Shown here: positions 1 through 41,310 of the stretch, piece after piece
How positions within the stretch are numbered: the stretch's first letter is position 1
Layout of the letters: every line of letters begins with the position of its first letter
Assembly: GCF_027887165.1 (NCBI RefSeq)
Contig: NC_077232.1
Location: 11,187,257 to 11,251,256 of the forward strand
From: Monodelphis domestica
Taxonomy: Eukaryota; Chordata; Mammalia; Didelphimorphia; Didelphidae
DNA: 64,000 nucleotides
Reading direction: 5' to 3'
Made by a program: the position numbers and the translations under genes
The notes under the pieces: model-generated
What the model was told of the DNA's origin: nothing
The model's input: the letters and a program-made list of their open reading frames with translations, nothing else
The model's database searches: none

Positions 1-18
1 ACAATTATCTATCCATGA

Positions 19-59
<41 letters not shown>

Positions 60-70
60 CCTATCCATCC

Positions 71-121
<51 letters not shown>

Positions 122-131
122 ATCTATCCAA

Positions 132-184
<53 letters not shown>

Positions 185-201
185 CATCCATCTATCCATC
201 C

Positions 202-248
<47 letters not shown>

Positions 249-321
249 CATCTATCTATCTAGCTATCTAGCTATCTATCCATCCATCCATCTATCTATC
301 TAGCTATCTATCCATCCATCC

Positions 322-360
<39 letters not shown>

Positions 361-535
361 CATCTATCTATCTATCTACATATCTATCTATCTATCATCT
401 ATCCATCTATCTATCTATCTATATCTATATCTATCTATATATCTACCTATCTATCTACCTACCTACCTATCTCTCTCTCTCTCTCTATCTCTATCTCTCT
501 ATCTATCTATCTGTATGTCTGTCTGTCTATAATTA
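1..535. repeat. (TCTA)n microsatellite with TCCA, TC and TGTC variants
   Basis: A tetranucleotide TCTA/ATCT array fills the window edge, interrupted by TCCA variants. It ends in TC and TGTC runs near 530 and is cut by the window start. Confidence 0.98.
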
Positions 536-1757
536 TCTGATACAAGTCAGAATATTCCTATGCATAAGAATTTATCCATCTCTTTTGTTTTTATATCACT
601 GACATTCTCAAGGTACTCTATCCCCTCTCTTTCCCTTTTCTAGCGAACCATTCTTTATAACAAAGAATAAAAAAGAAAGAAGAGTTCACATTGAAAAGTC
701 TGATACATACAATATCCCACCTCTGTAAAGAACAGAAACTAGCAGTGGAGGGTAGTGGGGTGGGGATGGAGCAGGTGTCTCCTCATATTACTTCACTGAA
801 GCCAAATTTGTTCATCATGATTTTGCAACTTTCTTCTTCAATTGTTTTGGTGCTACTGTTCTCCAGTTACATCACTGTAATATTTGCATTTTTAAAAAAG
901 AACTCTTAATTCTCCCTGATAGCATAAGTAGAGAAGGCTTCTTCCAGCTTTTTTGACTTCTCTTCTAGAAGGGAGTTCAGTCCATTAGTCATATTACAAG
1001 AACAAACATCACAAAATTCAACCTGTTCCCCAAACTTACCAAACTACCAGGTCCCTATCTCATAGCATACTCATATAATCCCAGTTAGGTGAGAAGGACC
1101 TTTAAAATCCTAGGATTTAGAGCTGAGACTTTATAAATCTAACTCTCTATGGGATTTTTCAGTGCTAGCATTACCAGTTTCTTTCTCTTTTGTTAGCATC
1201 TTAGCCCTTTGGTGCTTACCCTGGGCCTTCCTTCCCTTTTCTCATTAACTTATTCCTGTCTTACTACCTACTTTCCCCTTGAGGTCTTCTCCTGCTCTTC
1301 TTCCTTTTTAAGTTTGTCTTCTTTTCCTTTTTCAGCTTTATCCCTATCAAATTACTAGATTTTGTCAAGTGTTCTCAAGTTTTCCCTCCCCTTGATTCAA
1401 TCCCAAGTGTTTTTATGGTCCACAAACCTCCCAAATCACCCTTGGAATTTCCTTGACTGCTTCCTCCCTCAAGTCCATGTCTTGTATCTGTTTCTACTTC
1501 CTCACAATCTTCTTCCATCAAAGCCAGAGTTACCTTCTCCTTATGCTTAAAGGTTCCTGGTGGTGAAGTGTTTGGACATATTTTGGAATAGACTTGGGTT
1601 GTGACCCATATGGGGTTCAGATGCTCAAATATGGCAGAGTCATGGTTTAGATAATGAAATATGGGTGATTATTTAGCGTTCTCCTAAGACAATTATTCTA
1701 TCCAGGAAAGTAGAAGGTGTTTCTCCACTTTCCTGCTTGAATCTTTAGAATTTTGAC
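536..1757. other. Gene-free AT-rich interval
   Basis: Only short ORFs without recognisable similarity are present. No splice-flanked coding block, RNA gene or clear repeat boundary was seen. Confidence 0.5.
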
Positions 1758-1760
1758 CAC

Positions 1761-2016
1761 TGTTAAATTTAAAATTATATCTCTAATAATAAAAATATTA
1801 ATAACCACATTTGTGCCCATGGCTGATTAGCCCACTCACAATCCCTGCTATTAGCTTACTTACTACATCATTGCAATGGAAGGGGGGGGGGAGGTAGGCG
1901 CTACTGCCAGTTAAATACTAATTGTGATCTCGCCCAGGTGGAGAATCAGATGAGATTATAGGGAATTCTGGGAAACACCAAGGACTTCTGGGGATTGAAG
2001 TCTAGGGTTCAAAATC
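1761..2016 (+). repeat. Left arm of an inverted repeat pair (LTR-like)
   Basis: This block starts TGTTAAATTTAAAATT and ends CTAGGGTTCAAAATCT. Apart from a deletion of about 45 bp near its start, it matches the reverse complement of 2830-3131 at roughly 90% identity. Arms starting TG suggest a solo-LTR-type element, but no poly(A) signal or perfect end was identified. Confidence 0.7.
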
Positions 2017-2765
2017 TCCATTTTTACATTCCCCCTGAGAGCTGAGGAAGACTAGTCTCTCTGATGGGTCTTATAAACATACCAACTTTGAAATTACAAT
2101 AATTTGAGGATAAGAAGAAAAGAGAACAAAACCAATAATTGCTAGGCAAATTGACAAAAAGCCAATTAGGGGGCATTCCCCTTTGGCATAAGAGTGTATA
2201 CATACAAAACAAATGCATTCAAACCCCACACAGATTTCACATAAGTTGCTGTATGGCATTTTTAAAAGCCTGATAGGCATTTGTCACAATTTTTACAGAT
2301 GTAGCAATTCTTTCAACCTTGGCAAATACATTTTTAAACAAAATAAAACTTATTTGGGTCTAGAACATCATCAAGAAATCTAGATATTATTCTGGTGGAA
2401 GTAAGTGAGCTGAAGAGTTATAAATGAGAGATGCTCCTCTTTTGGGAATCATCCAGGGGTACCATGCCCTGGGATTAACTTCCCAGCTCCTTTGGTATGA
2501 GACTGTGATGTCCCATCTTTTCACATTTTTATAAATGTGGGAGGTGGGGATTATAATTGTATTTCACTTCAGCTACTAAAATGGACCTTACCTCCTGTAG
2601 AGGCAGGAAAAATGATCAGAGTTGTTGAAAAAAATCTAAAAATCATGTCTAAAAACCCCTTAAAATCAATTTGAGATATTTAGCTCATTAAATTTTCCAA
2701 AGGTTGTTATACAATAGCTCAATTAATTACAATAGCAAATAAACCCACTATCATTTTTAACATGG

Positions 2766-2829
2766 ATAGTGGTGAGTATCCCTGCCTGTCATGCGGGAGA
2801 CCAGGGTTCAATTCCCCTATGGGGAGCCA
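2766..2829 (+). pseudogene. tRNA-Asp(GTC)-like sequence with genomic 3' CCA
   Basis: From ATAGTGGTGAG through the anticodon loop CTGTCAT (anticodon GTC) and T-loop GGTTCAATTCC to GGGGAGCCA, this follows animal tRNA-Asp with only a few changes. The 5' acceptor strand and start of the D-arm are missing, so it cannot fold as a complete tRNA. Eukaryotic tRNA genes do not encode CCA, so its presence points to a reverse-transcribed copy, either an extended primer-binding-site relic or a tRNA retropseudogene. Confidence 0.75.
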
Positions 2830-3131
2830 AGATTTTCAACCCTAGACTTCAATCCCCAGAAGTCCTTGGTATTTCCCAGAATTCCCTCTAATCTCACCTG
2901 AGTCTCCACCTGGGCAAGATCACAATTAGTATTTAACTGGCAGTAGTGCCTACCTCCCCCCCTTCCATTGCAATGATGTAGTAAGTAAGCTAATAGCAGG
3001 GATTATGAATGGGCTAATCAGCCATGGGCACAAATGTGGTTATTATTTTGTATCCTTGATTTTCTAATAATCTTAATAAACCTCTTTTAAAATATAATAT
3101 TCTTATTATTGGAGATATAATTTTAAATTTA
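2830..3131 (-). repeat. Right arm of the inverted repeat pair (LTR-like)
   Basis: Read on the minus strand it begins TGTTAAATTTAAAATT and ends GGGTTGAAAATCT, directly followed by TGGCTCCCC, the reverse complement of a tRNA-Asp 3' end with CCA. That is where a retroviral primer-binding site would lie. It is the fuller of the two arms. Confidence 0.7.
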
Positions 3132-3139
3132 ACACCATG

Positions 3140-4118
3140 TACCTGGTCTCTCTCAATAATCTTTCATCATTTGGAGAACTGCCTTCCTTGTCTTTACTAG
3201 TTGCTGTACCAGCATTCTGAATTATTAATGGGAGGCCAGTCAGGTATATTATCATTTTCATTGCTTTCTCTGATTATTGTCTCTTTTTCTTTTTTTGTGA
3301 GTAACTCATCAAATAAGATATCAAAATCGTTGTAGCCAGGGTCAGATTGTTTGATAATCTTTTAGATTTTCTTTATAACTGCTATAGGCTCCTCCTCAAA
3401 GGATGGAGTGTTCTTTTTTTTTTTTTAAGCTATTGATGTCACTTTGTGTGAAGCCCTTTTACTGTCTGACATTGACTAATTCATGCTCAGGTGTCATCAT
3501 TGGTATCTCATGCAAAGGTAAAAAAAGTGCCCACAGTGGTTTCTAGTGCAGCAGTTTCTCTTTCTCGTTTAGTGGTGCCCTTTTTTTCCATGTCCTTTTC
3601 CTTTCTCTCTGCCTCATATTTCATTATTATGGTCTCAAGATAATTAACTTTTAGTGACATTTCATTAAATCTCATTTGCTTTAGTTTTACTTCTTTAAAT
3701 TGATTGAAGGTGTAGGAGAGTAACATCCTCAATAGAAATACAAAAAACATTGCTCCACCACCTATTGGTGTATATTTCAGAATATCTAGCAATGTAACTG
3801 AAAGCATCTCTATGACCCAGAGAATGGCATTCCCCTTATATAACTAGGAATAGTGAGATTAAATAAGTGGGACATAGCTTCAATATTCATGGACCATAGT
3901 TCAGTAGAATCACTGGTCTCTAAATGCTGTTTTGGCTTCTTGAGTGCTGGCCTGCAGCATCCTCTGTGATGACAGTTGAGAGGGAAACTGTTTGAAATTT
4001 GGAGTCCTTTGTAAACTTTTAACTGTATCTCCCTATTTTCAAAAACAGTAGCTATTATTTAAGGTTCTTGTTTCCTTTTGGCTTGCCAAAAATGTAAAGA
4101 TAGAATTGATACAATAAC
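3140..4118. other. Gene-free interval with one 99-codon minus-strand ORF
   Basis: The minus strand at 3807-3508 is open for 99 codons. The predicted product has a hydrophobic N-terminal segment followed by a Lys/Glu-rich, coiled-coil-like stretch. It lies next to the LTR-like arm and may be a relic of an endogenous retroelement. I do not recognise it, and no flanking splice sites or conserved catalytic motifs are visible. Confidence 0.3.
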
Positions 4119-4800
4119 TGTTGGCTGGGATTATTGATCCCTATTAGGCAGTTGCCTAATAACCGGTGTGAGCTGGAATTCCTTTGTGGCAGTTGGGTCT
4201 AATTAACTTTGATGAAGGTAGACTTTCTTGAGACAGTTTATAACAAACCTATTTATTGAGTTAATAAAAGGACCAACGAAGGAAAGGATAGGATAATAAA
4301 TATAGGATTGAGGATATATTCTCTAAAATCTAATAATTCTAACTGGATCCCAAACCCCAAAACTAAAACTTTGTGAGGAGTCACTTCTGCCTAAAAGCAG
4401 GCTTTCATTAAACCTCCTTAATCTATAACGAATTCCCCAAATACTATCCTGACTAATCTATTCCAATTAATTATCTTCTTATATATATATTTAAATTTTA
4501 CTGGCTCCTTTTTCTTTCTTCAGATAGAAATAAATTCAGTTGTTCTCTCTCACTGTTCAAACCGTCAGCTCTCTTCAGGGCCTGAGTTGAGCCTACTTCT
4601 CTCTTCAATGACACAGAGAAAAGCAGTTTGTTTCTTCTTACGGTTGATCTTCTTCCACCACAACTTTTCCAAAACTCCAGGTTCTCCTCCAACACCAGCT
4701 GTCACTCTGTTCCAAGATTTTCCAAAGAGCAGATCCAAACACAGCCGCTCTCAGAGTGGGCAACTCCAGGAGTGTCAGTTATTTTCCCAACAGACCTCTT
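4119..4800 (-). mobile_element. Probable LTR remnant (right end approximate)
   Basis: Read on the minus strand, the block ends in a U5-like segment with AATAAA-type signals near 4252 and a CCCAGCCAACA terminus at 4119. Polypyrimidine and AT-rich promoter-like sequence lies further in. No convincing target duplication was found, so the boundary near 4800 is a guess. Confidence 0.35.
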
Positions 4801-5278
4801 AGGCACCTAACAATTCTCCAAAAGAACTCCTTTGATGATTCTGTCTTCCTCTTGACTCTTTTACTCTGTTTCCATCTATCAATATCCTAATTATTCACTT
4901 CCAATACTTAATGAATCTCAATACCACACAGTATCCACCCTTGACCAATCTAGGGAATATTTGGCAGTGCTCTGCCTAGAGGAGTTCAGTGCCCAGGACT
5001 GGAGACATGAGTCAAGAGGATAGAGGGAAGAGCTAGGTCCTACTTTTCTGTCTTTCTTCTGTAGTGGCTGTGACCATAAATGGTAGCATGGTCTTGGACA
5101 TGACCCAACATTCCTCTTCAGGCTCTGAAACCCAGCTGACATCCAAGGTAGGTGTGAAGGACTCTTTGAAGCCTAGAATTTGGAGTTGGTGAAGATCTTT
5201 AGAAATCCATCTCTCTTGATAGATGAAAAAATGGAAATCTCCAAAGATTAAGTGATTTTTTTATATCACACAAGCAGT

Positions 5279-6014
5279 TGTGAAAATGAAATTAATTCTC
5301 CCCTGATTGTGAAAGTTAAATTAACTCTCCCCTGCCCATTTTTAGATTTAATCATCAAAAGCATATACACCCCACTTACACTTGAGTGGGGGAGATCTGT
5401 GACCCATGTGTGTGATAGTGGGTGACGAATCAGAATCGACTGACTGTCCCCTGGGCATTCCCAAGCAAAGCTTTAGCTGTAATTGGTCCATGTCAAATGG
5501 AAGGAAGTCACAGGAAGTGACAAAAAGAAACAGTCTTTAAAAGTGCCAAGCTCTTCCTGTGAGCTCTCACTTTGGTCTTTGGTCTTCGACTTGACTTTGG
5601 AGGAGCTCTGACTGAGGGTCTCAGACTGCTTCTACTTTCCTTAAAACTACCATGTGGGATGAGTGAAAAAGGCTGACTCCTTTCCTGGAATTTCTGAAGG
5701 GACCGGCCTCAGGAGAGGTCTCCCCTCTTGAGAGGCTCCCTGCATTCCCAGATCCTCTGCCAAGGCTGACGCCCCTCTGGCTAAGGACTAATTAGCTCTT
5801 CCTGGTTTGAGCCCCAGGCCAGAGCAAAATACTTAGTGCTTAGGCTAGATATCTTACCCTATCCTCTCTCTGATTTTTCGTACTTTCACTCTTTCTATAT
5901 TTTATAAATTATTAAAATAAATCTCTTTGGAATTAATTAAATTCCTGCTGACCCTATCCTTAAATAATCCAGTCCAACCTTTGATAAATACCCCTCATAT
6001 TTCTACCCCTTACA
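5279..6014 (+). mobile_element. Solo LTR of an endogenous retrovirus, 4-bp TSD CAGT
   Basis: The 736-bp element starts TGTGAAAATG and ends CCCCTTACA, and is flanked by perfect CAGT duplications at 5275-5278 and 6015-6018. A TATA-like TTTAAAAG lies near 5536 and an AATAAA at 5916-5921, giving U3-R-U5 order on the plus strand. A 4-bp duplication is typical of class I (gamma-type) endogenous retroviruses. No internal viral genes accompany it. Confidence 0.85.
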
Positions 6015-6018
6015 CAGT

Positions 6019-7000
6019 AAATAATAGCTCTGGGACGGCAATGCAGGTACTTTCATTCTAATTCTAATGCACTTTCCACCATATTGTGGGGCTTCACTAC
6101 CTCTAAAAACAAATGCTGGAAACTTTATTGATCTGGCTTTGGAGAACAGTAGCTAAAATAGGGGAGTTGCGCTAGGTATTCTCTAAGTTCCCTCTCATCT
6201 CTGATCATCTGTTTTAAGGTCCCTTTCCTCTAGGATATTCTGTGTTCTAGGTTAGACAGTGTCCTTCAATTTTGGAATTCTACATCCTAGTCTTTGGTTG
6301 TTAGACTTCTAGATCTCTGTTGTTGCTTTTAACAACAGAAAATGAAGACTCATGGGTGCCTCTGCCCACCCACTGACTTTTTTCTCAATTGTGTTCTTTG
6401 GCTTTTCTCTGATCATCTCTGTTGTAAAGCCCCTTTCCTCTAGGATATTCTGTATTCTAGGTTAGAAAATGTCTTTCAGTTTTTGGAATTCTGCATCTTA
6501 TTCTTTGGTTGTTAGACCCACCTACTGGCTTCTTTCTGTCCTAATAACAACTCTAAGACAGAAGAGCAAGGGCTAGACAAATGGAGTTAAGTGACTTTTC
6601 CAGAGTCATATAGCTAGGAAATGTCTGAGATCAGATCTGAGACATCATCTTCTCTTAAAATCTTGATTTTAAATATGGGGAAACTGATGTCTAGAGAGAG
6701 AAAATGATCACATAATAACATATAGTTAGCAAGTAGCAGATCTCAGATTTGAACCCAGAACTTGTGACCCAAATCTACTATTCATAGCAGAACATGTTTC
6801 CTCAGAACCCTCAAATATGATTAATTCATTCCTACCATAGCTCAGAGTGTTTCTAAGTCATGATACTCCTTCCTGTTTCTTCCCTCTATCCAAGTCCTAC
6901 TAAAACCTGAAGTAAGAACCAGAGAATATCAGAAGCAAAAGGGTCCTTAGTGGTTATCAAATCTAATGAGTAGCTTAACAAGACTTTTCTCTACTCCATA
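6019..7000. other. Gene-free interval with old SINE debris
   Basis: Apart from the duplication at 6203-6530, this holds degraded minus-strand SINE/MIR-type sequence around 6540-6780, recognised by motifs such as 'aagtgactt..cagagtca' and 'gatttgaaccca'. No coding exon was seen. Confidence 0.5.
6203..6530 (+). repeat. Tandem duplication, two ~110-bp copies
   Basis: The block beginning TCTGATCATCT and running through CCTTTCCTCTAGGATATTCT and TTTGGTTGTTAGAC occurs twice, about 210 bp apart, with scattered differences. It reflects an old local duplication. Confidence 0.75.
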
Positions 7001-7014
7001 CTCAATGAGTAGCC

Positions 7015-7525
7015 ATCTAACCTTCTCCCAAAGCTCTCTAGTGAGTGGAAATCCATTCCTTCTTAAGGCAGCCCATTGCATGTTCTAGAGTTCTCATGGT
7101 TAGGAAGTTGTTCCTCTTGTCAAACCAAAATCTGCCTTTCTGCATCTCCCATATATTGAACAATTGACTCCTTCCACATTTCTGTTCTTTCACAGTGAAG
7201 GCATCTGTCATATCCCCCAGTTCTTTTCTCACCCAGGAGAAGCATGCCCCCCACTTCCTTGTATGGCACACTCTCCAATTCCCTCACGGCCATGGTGGCC
7301 CTCTTGTGGTTCTAACTGGTGCATCCTCTTCACAACCTGGAACTGACCATGGTACTCGAGCTGTGGCTTGACCAGGGCAGAGTGCAGTAGAAGGACCTCC
7401 TTCCATTGGTCGGCATGACGCTTCTCAGAATGTGGTCTAGAGGATATTATCTTTTGGGACTACCATGTCATCTTTTTGACTCAGATCGAGCCCACTAGAC
7501 TCTCCAGATATCTTCTCATCTCAAT
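7015..7525. mobile_element. CR1/L3-type LINE 3'-end remnant
   Basis: The order of motifs (gttaggaagttgttcctc, then aaatctgcctttctgca, catatcccccagttctttt, ggccctct, and gaccagggcagagtgcag) follows the 3' region of ancient CR1/L3 LINEs. It is diverged and non-coding. The assignment is from memory of the family. Confidence 0.6.
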
Positions 7526-7529
7526 CAAT

Positions 7530-10500
7530 CGACATGACAGAGCTGGATATTAGCTTAAAAAAACGACAGAAATTCCTTAGAACATGGAACACGGTGCCAG
7601 TGCTGGAGAAACCCGAGATCATAGAATTTAGCAAGTTAGGCTCAAAGAGGGTGAAGGAGTAGCACTCATTACAGTAGGAGAATGGAGTCCCAAATCCACC
7701 AATGTGTTTATGACTGAACCACGTCCGATTCTTGGTTATTGAGCATAAAATAGGCAAAACCAAAGCCAGAGGTTCTGTGAGTCTGCCCAGGGTTTGCCCC
7801 CACCCACAAATGACAAATTCCAATGTAGTCTCCTTGCCTGGGAAGATCAGACCAGACTGGGCATGGACAACAGGTATTAACTGCCAGCCCTGACAAGCAT
7901 CCAGTGTAGGGTGAGAACTCCGAGACTCAGAAAGGAGATGCATAGCCGAGCATTATGGCTGCTGCTCTGGACACAGTCCAAGTGGAAGGCCTTTATGGGG
8001 AGTGGAGAGACATTATCATACTGGGACTAATTATTAAATATATAAGGTTCATTCTGTTTCTAAAAATTCTATTCCCCATGGCCCTTAACTGCTCTGGTAT
8101 TCTATATTGGGTCTCCTAAGCCCCTTGCCAGGTCTAGTATCCTATGTTCTAAGGTCCCTTTTAACCATCCAATTTTACATTTCTCGTTCTTAGTACTAAA
8201 GTAACTCCTCTCACTCAGTTTTATGACAACATAATTTGGTCCACAGTTAGGGGACAAGAAAGGAAACCTCTCCTGTGTACAGGGCTTATCCTGGGCACTT
8301 TCTCCATTGGAAAGACCCTGGTTGAAGAGGTTTCCCACATTGCCCAGGTAGTTTTCCTTAAAAAAGAATTTGATCTGCCATTTCATGGCATACTTGGAAG
8401 TGAGAATCTTCTGAGACTTGAGAATACTGTGGGAGAGGGGTTCCTGCCCAATAACTTCAGTGGGACCTGGGGGAAGTAGGGGTGGGGGGAAGCTATGGTT
8501 CTGATCTTGGGGAGCTAGAGCATTCAGAACAGGGACCTGGAGCATCTTGGAAGCAGTGGGACTGGACTAGGCACTGGAATTTGGACCTTAAGAAAGAATG
8601 TACTAATCCAACAGTTCCTGCAAAACTACCCAAATACAATGAGAGCAAGTGGGCTATAGTCCTCAACCCTGGGCCTTCCCCTTTCCTCAGATTGCTTACT
8701 GAACCAACCTCAGTGATGTACAAATCTGTAATTCCTTCTTTTATTTCTTCCTTTCCTGTCCCAATCTATTGGAGAAGAGATGTGTGATGGGGAGAGGGAG
8801 AAGAGCAATGGCTCAGTCAATAACCATTTATTAGATGCCTACTATGCGCCAGTCACTAGGTTAAATGCTGAGGACACAAAAAGAAAAAAAAGGCAAGACT
8901 GGACAAAGCACCTTCTTTAGAGTTTTGATATTCCAAATTTCTTCTCTATGATTTCTATTTTGCTGTCAAATGTTGTTTGGGGAGTTTGCCATTAATTAAC
9001 TTCATTTTCACAAGTCAAAACAGTCTCTGAAATTTAAATCAACCATCTGAGTTTTATGAAGAAGGTTGGGCCAAGAGAGCATGTCTTGGGATGGGGGCTC
9101 ATGAACAGTGCATATTCTGAGATATAGATTGAGCCTAACAGCTGCACCATATGCCAGGATATGAAGGGAGGCAGTAGTCTCAAAGTGCTCACGTGCCCCC
9201 TCTGGTGGAAACCTTTGGGAAAGCTGGAGCTCAGACCAGGAGGACCAGCCAGTCAAGCACGCTAGCATCCCTGCTGGGGCGCCATCTGCAGATCTGAAGA
9301 GAAAACCATTTTTGCCTTCATCCCAGGATCAATTCTAAGACAGAAGAATGGCCAGGACTGGCCATTTGGGGATAATTGACTCAATTAAGGGCAGTTTTCT
9401 TTTTTGTCATCTCCTTGAAGAGACTGGTGATAGGACCAGTAGTGGGCTGATGAATGTTATATTTAACAACTGACCCTCCAAAAAATTTTCTGCATGACAC
9501 ATTTTTAAACTTAATCTCTGTTAGCTTTTTCTCAAATTATTAAATCTAGAAATCAACCAAAAAAATGATTCCCTGATTGCAATCATCTGACAATTTAGGG
9601 GTGTAAATATTCACACTGAAATTTTGTAACTTCTATATGTCATTATCATATATTCTGTGATGGCATGTTACATATATGTTTCTATATTATTCTAATCAGT
9701 TCTCCTGAACTGATTGAGCTGGCTCCAGCCTGTCCCTGGCAATGACTCGTCCTTCTCCAGTGAGAAAGAATCTAGATATCCACTGAAGGGAGGAGAGCCC
9801 CTTCTTTACTCCATGAGTGAGGGGAGCCATCCCGGAGGAAACAAGATTGTTACTCAGCTCTTTGGTAGCATTAACCAAAACTTTCTGTTGACCTATTATG
9901 ATTTTCCCCCCTTGTTAAACATTGATGCTGTCTGAACTATACAAACTGTATGAAATAGCCTAGGGAAGGGCAGTTTGGGGAGTTAAAGGAGGGAGGGTTT
10001 GGCTAATCTATATTGGCTTTGGCGCCACAGTGGAGCATCTTTGTTCTTTCTGTTAGCCTGTCTTGTCATAGAATTTGGTTCAAGGGGAAAATCTACGTGC
10101 TAAAGTGCGATCCAGAGGATTTCCATTTATGGACTCATTTCTCTCCGTCTCTTTGGATCTGGGTCCACTCTATAAGGAGCAAAAGATGAAATGACCGAGG
10201 AAACAAAGGTACGGTCTTCTCAACATATTGACTGAGCCGTGCGTGGCAAGTGCCCAACAAATCGGGACCCACTACAGCCCTCAGCTTAGAGCTGGACCCC
10301 AAATACAGGAAGAGACAGTCTTAAAGGAAACAATACATTAGGTAATGGGAAGTCAAATCAGAGGAAAGATGAGGAGGGAGAGAATGAACGGGTGCGATTT
10401 CCTGAAGTCAGAAACTCCTCCCCAAAGATCTGTAAACCGTCAAAGGAACAGGGAAACAACCAATTGATCGTTTTCAGGGAGGACAAAAGGGTTGCACGAG

Positions 10501-11370
10501 GTGGACAATTATGAGAAAACTTGCATCGGTCTCAGGCTCTGTTTCTGGTCGAGTCACTAGGCAACAGCTGCGGGTGCTCCGGTTGCCCCGTCACGAGGGG
10601 CTGGGCTCACACAAAGCAGCAGCAGTAGCAGCTTCTCCCAAGGCTCCCAACGGGATAATTTCCTCTCAAGTCGGACGTTGGACTAGAGCCATACTGGAGG
10701 AGAAAGGAACTGAGAGTAGCTCCAGAATCGAGTCACAAGGAGTCGGCATCCCTCAATTAATCTTCTCACAATTGGTGATCACCAGCGATCGGCATCCAGA
10801 GCTCCAGGATGCGGGTCCTTCAGGCTTATAACGGTGTGAAGGCAAAGCTTTGGTCCTTCCATTTATGTGGCCTCTCAGGTTCACATCCATCTTCCTCCCT
10901 TCGGAGAAGCACACCATCTGGGGCTCGTGAAGTCAGAGGTGAGGCTCACTGGACTCACTTCCAGTCTCGGCTCTGCTTTCCCGTTCTGTTGCCAGATCTT
11001 GTTGATTCTACTTCTCATCTCTCACCAACATGTCCTTCCTACCTGCCACCCTGCGACATGCTCTTTGGTCTCCCTGCCTCAATTCACCCCCCTTTCCAGT
11101 CTATCCTCTACTAAGCTGTCAAATGATCTTTCCTAAAGTGTAAATTCTATCATGGTATCCCTTGCTATATAAACTACCTATGTCCATGCAGTCACGGACA
11201 CCACCGCTGCTCCCCGCCGAACAGTGCGCACACACCCAAGCCAAAGAACTATGGGCGATGGAATGAAGACCGAAGAGAACCCGCATCTGCAAGGGACCCC
11301 TCAACCCCTCCTGGGCCATGCTGGCTCTGAGGCCCAGATTGGGAGGAACCTGAGAATGCGGAGCACAGAT
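7530..11370. other. Gene-free 3' flank of INCENP
   Basis: Open frames here (for example minus 7943-7521, 140 codons, and plus 10511-10831, 106 codons) show no recognisable domain, splice context or family. A MIR/L2-like tail motif is visible near 8818-8880 (aaccatttattagatgcc). Sequence around 10500-10800 is moderately GC-rich. Confidence 0.5.
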
Positions 11371-11375
11371 GATAG

Positions 11376-11527
11376 GGGACCCCAAGATGGAATGTCAGAG
11401 CTGGGGGAGGATTGGGGACCCCAAGACAGAACATCAGAGCTGGGGAGGATCGAGGAGACCAGGATGGGAAATGTCAGAGCCGGGGGAGGATCGAGGAGAC
11501 CAGGACAGAATGTCAGAGCTGGGGGGA
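11376..11527 (+). repeat. Minisatellite of ~38-41 bp units, about 3.7 copies
   Basis: Units share the core 'atgtcagagctgggggagga' (20 nt or less) followed by 'ga(c/g)accagga' or 'gaccccaaga'. The array lies 0.2 kb past the INCENP poly(A) site and is G-rich on the plus strand. Confidence 0.85.
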
Positions 11528-11734
11528 CACGGAAAGGCAGAGCCAGACGGGCCCTCAGATCAGGGGCCATTGGGTCAAAAAGTTGCCTAAGACCTGTCTG
11601 CTGTGGTCCGGCTGCTCCTGAGGAAGGGGGTCCCCTTCGGCCCCGTTTCCCTCAGCTGCCACCAGGCTCCCCCTGCCACTTCTGAGGGAGCAGGCCGGGC
11701 TCGTGGAGGTGCCCCAATAGTAAGAATGCACAGC

Positions 11735-12031
11735 ACGCCACAGAGAATACATTTTATTGATCTGCCCTTAAAATATGGGGCTCGATGTCCTCTCAAATTA
11801 GCTGCCTGCTATGTACAAGCCGGGTGCCGCCAGTTCTCCAGGGGGGCTGTGACCGTCGCTCCCCCACGGCATTTCGGGGTTTCAGTCTCTGCTGACCCCA
11901 GGCCCGGCACCCACTGCGGTCAGGCAGCCCCAGCTCGAGAGGCCTCTGGCTCCCCTTGGCTAAAAAACCCCATTTCTTAAAGAAAACACAGCGTCCAGTC
12001 AGGAGAGCGGCAGGCCCGGCCCCAGGCAGCC
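11735..12031 (-). other. INCENP: INCENP 3' UTR
   Basis: Sequence between the stop codon and the inferred cleavage site. It is GC-rich and without obvious structure. The end is estimated 15-20 nt past the AATAAA. Confidence 0.75.
11753..11758 (-). terminator. INCENP: INCENP poly(A) signal AATAAA
   Basis: A canonical AATAAA lies on the minus strand about 275 nt after the stop codon. No other candidate lies closer to the stop. Confidence 0.85.

Positions 12032-41310
<29,279 letters not shown>

Noticed and set aside
15-263. 82-codon open frame
   Set aside because: It is a translation of the TCTA microsatellite with no coding signal.
2766-2829. Functional tRNA-Asp gene
   Set aside because: The 5' acceptor strand is absent and CCA is encoded in the genome, so it cannot be a standard tRNA gene.
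7521-7943. 140-codon minus-strand ORF
   Set aside because: It has no family resemblance, has overlapping alternative frames, and lies next to a degraded LINE.
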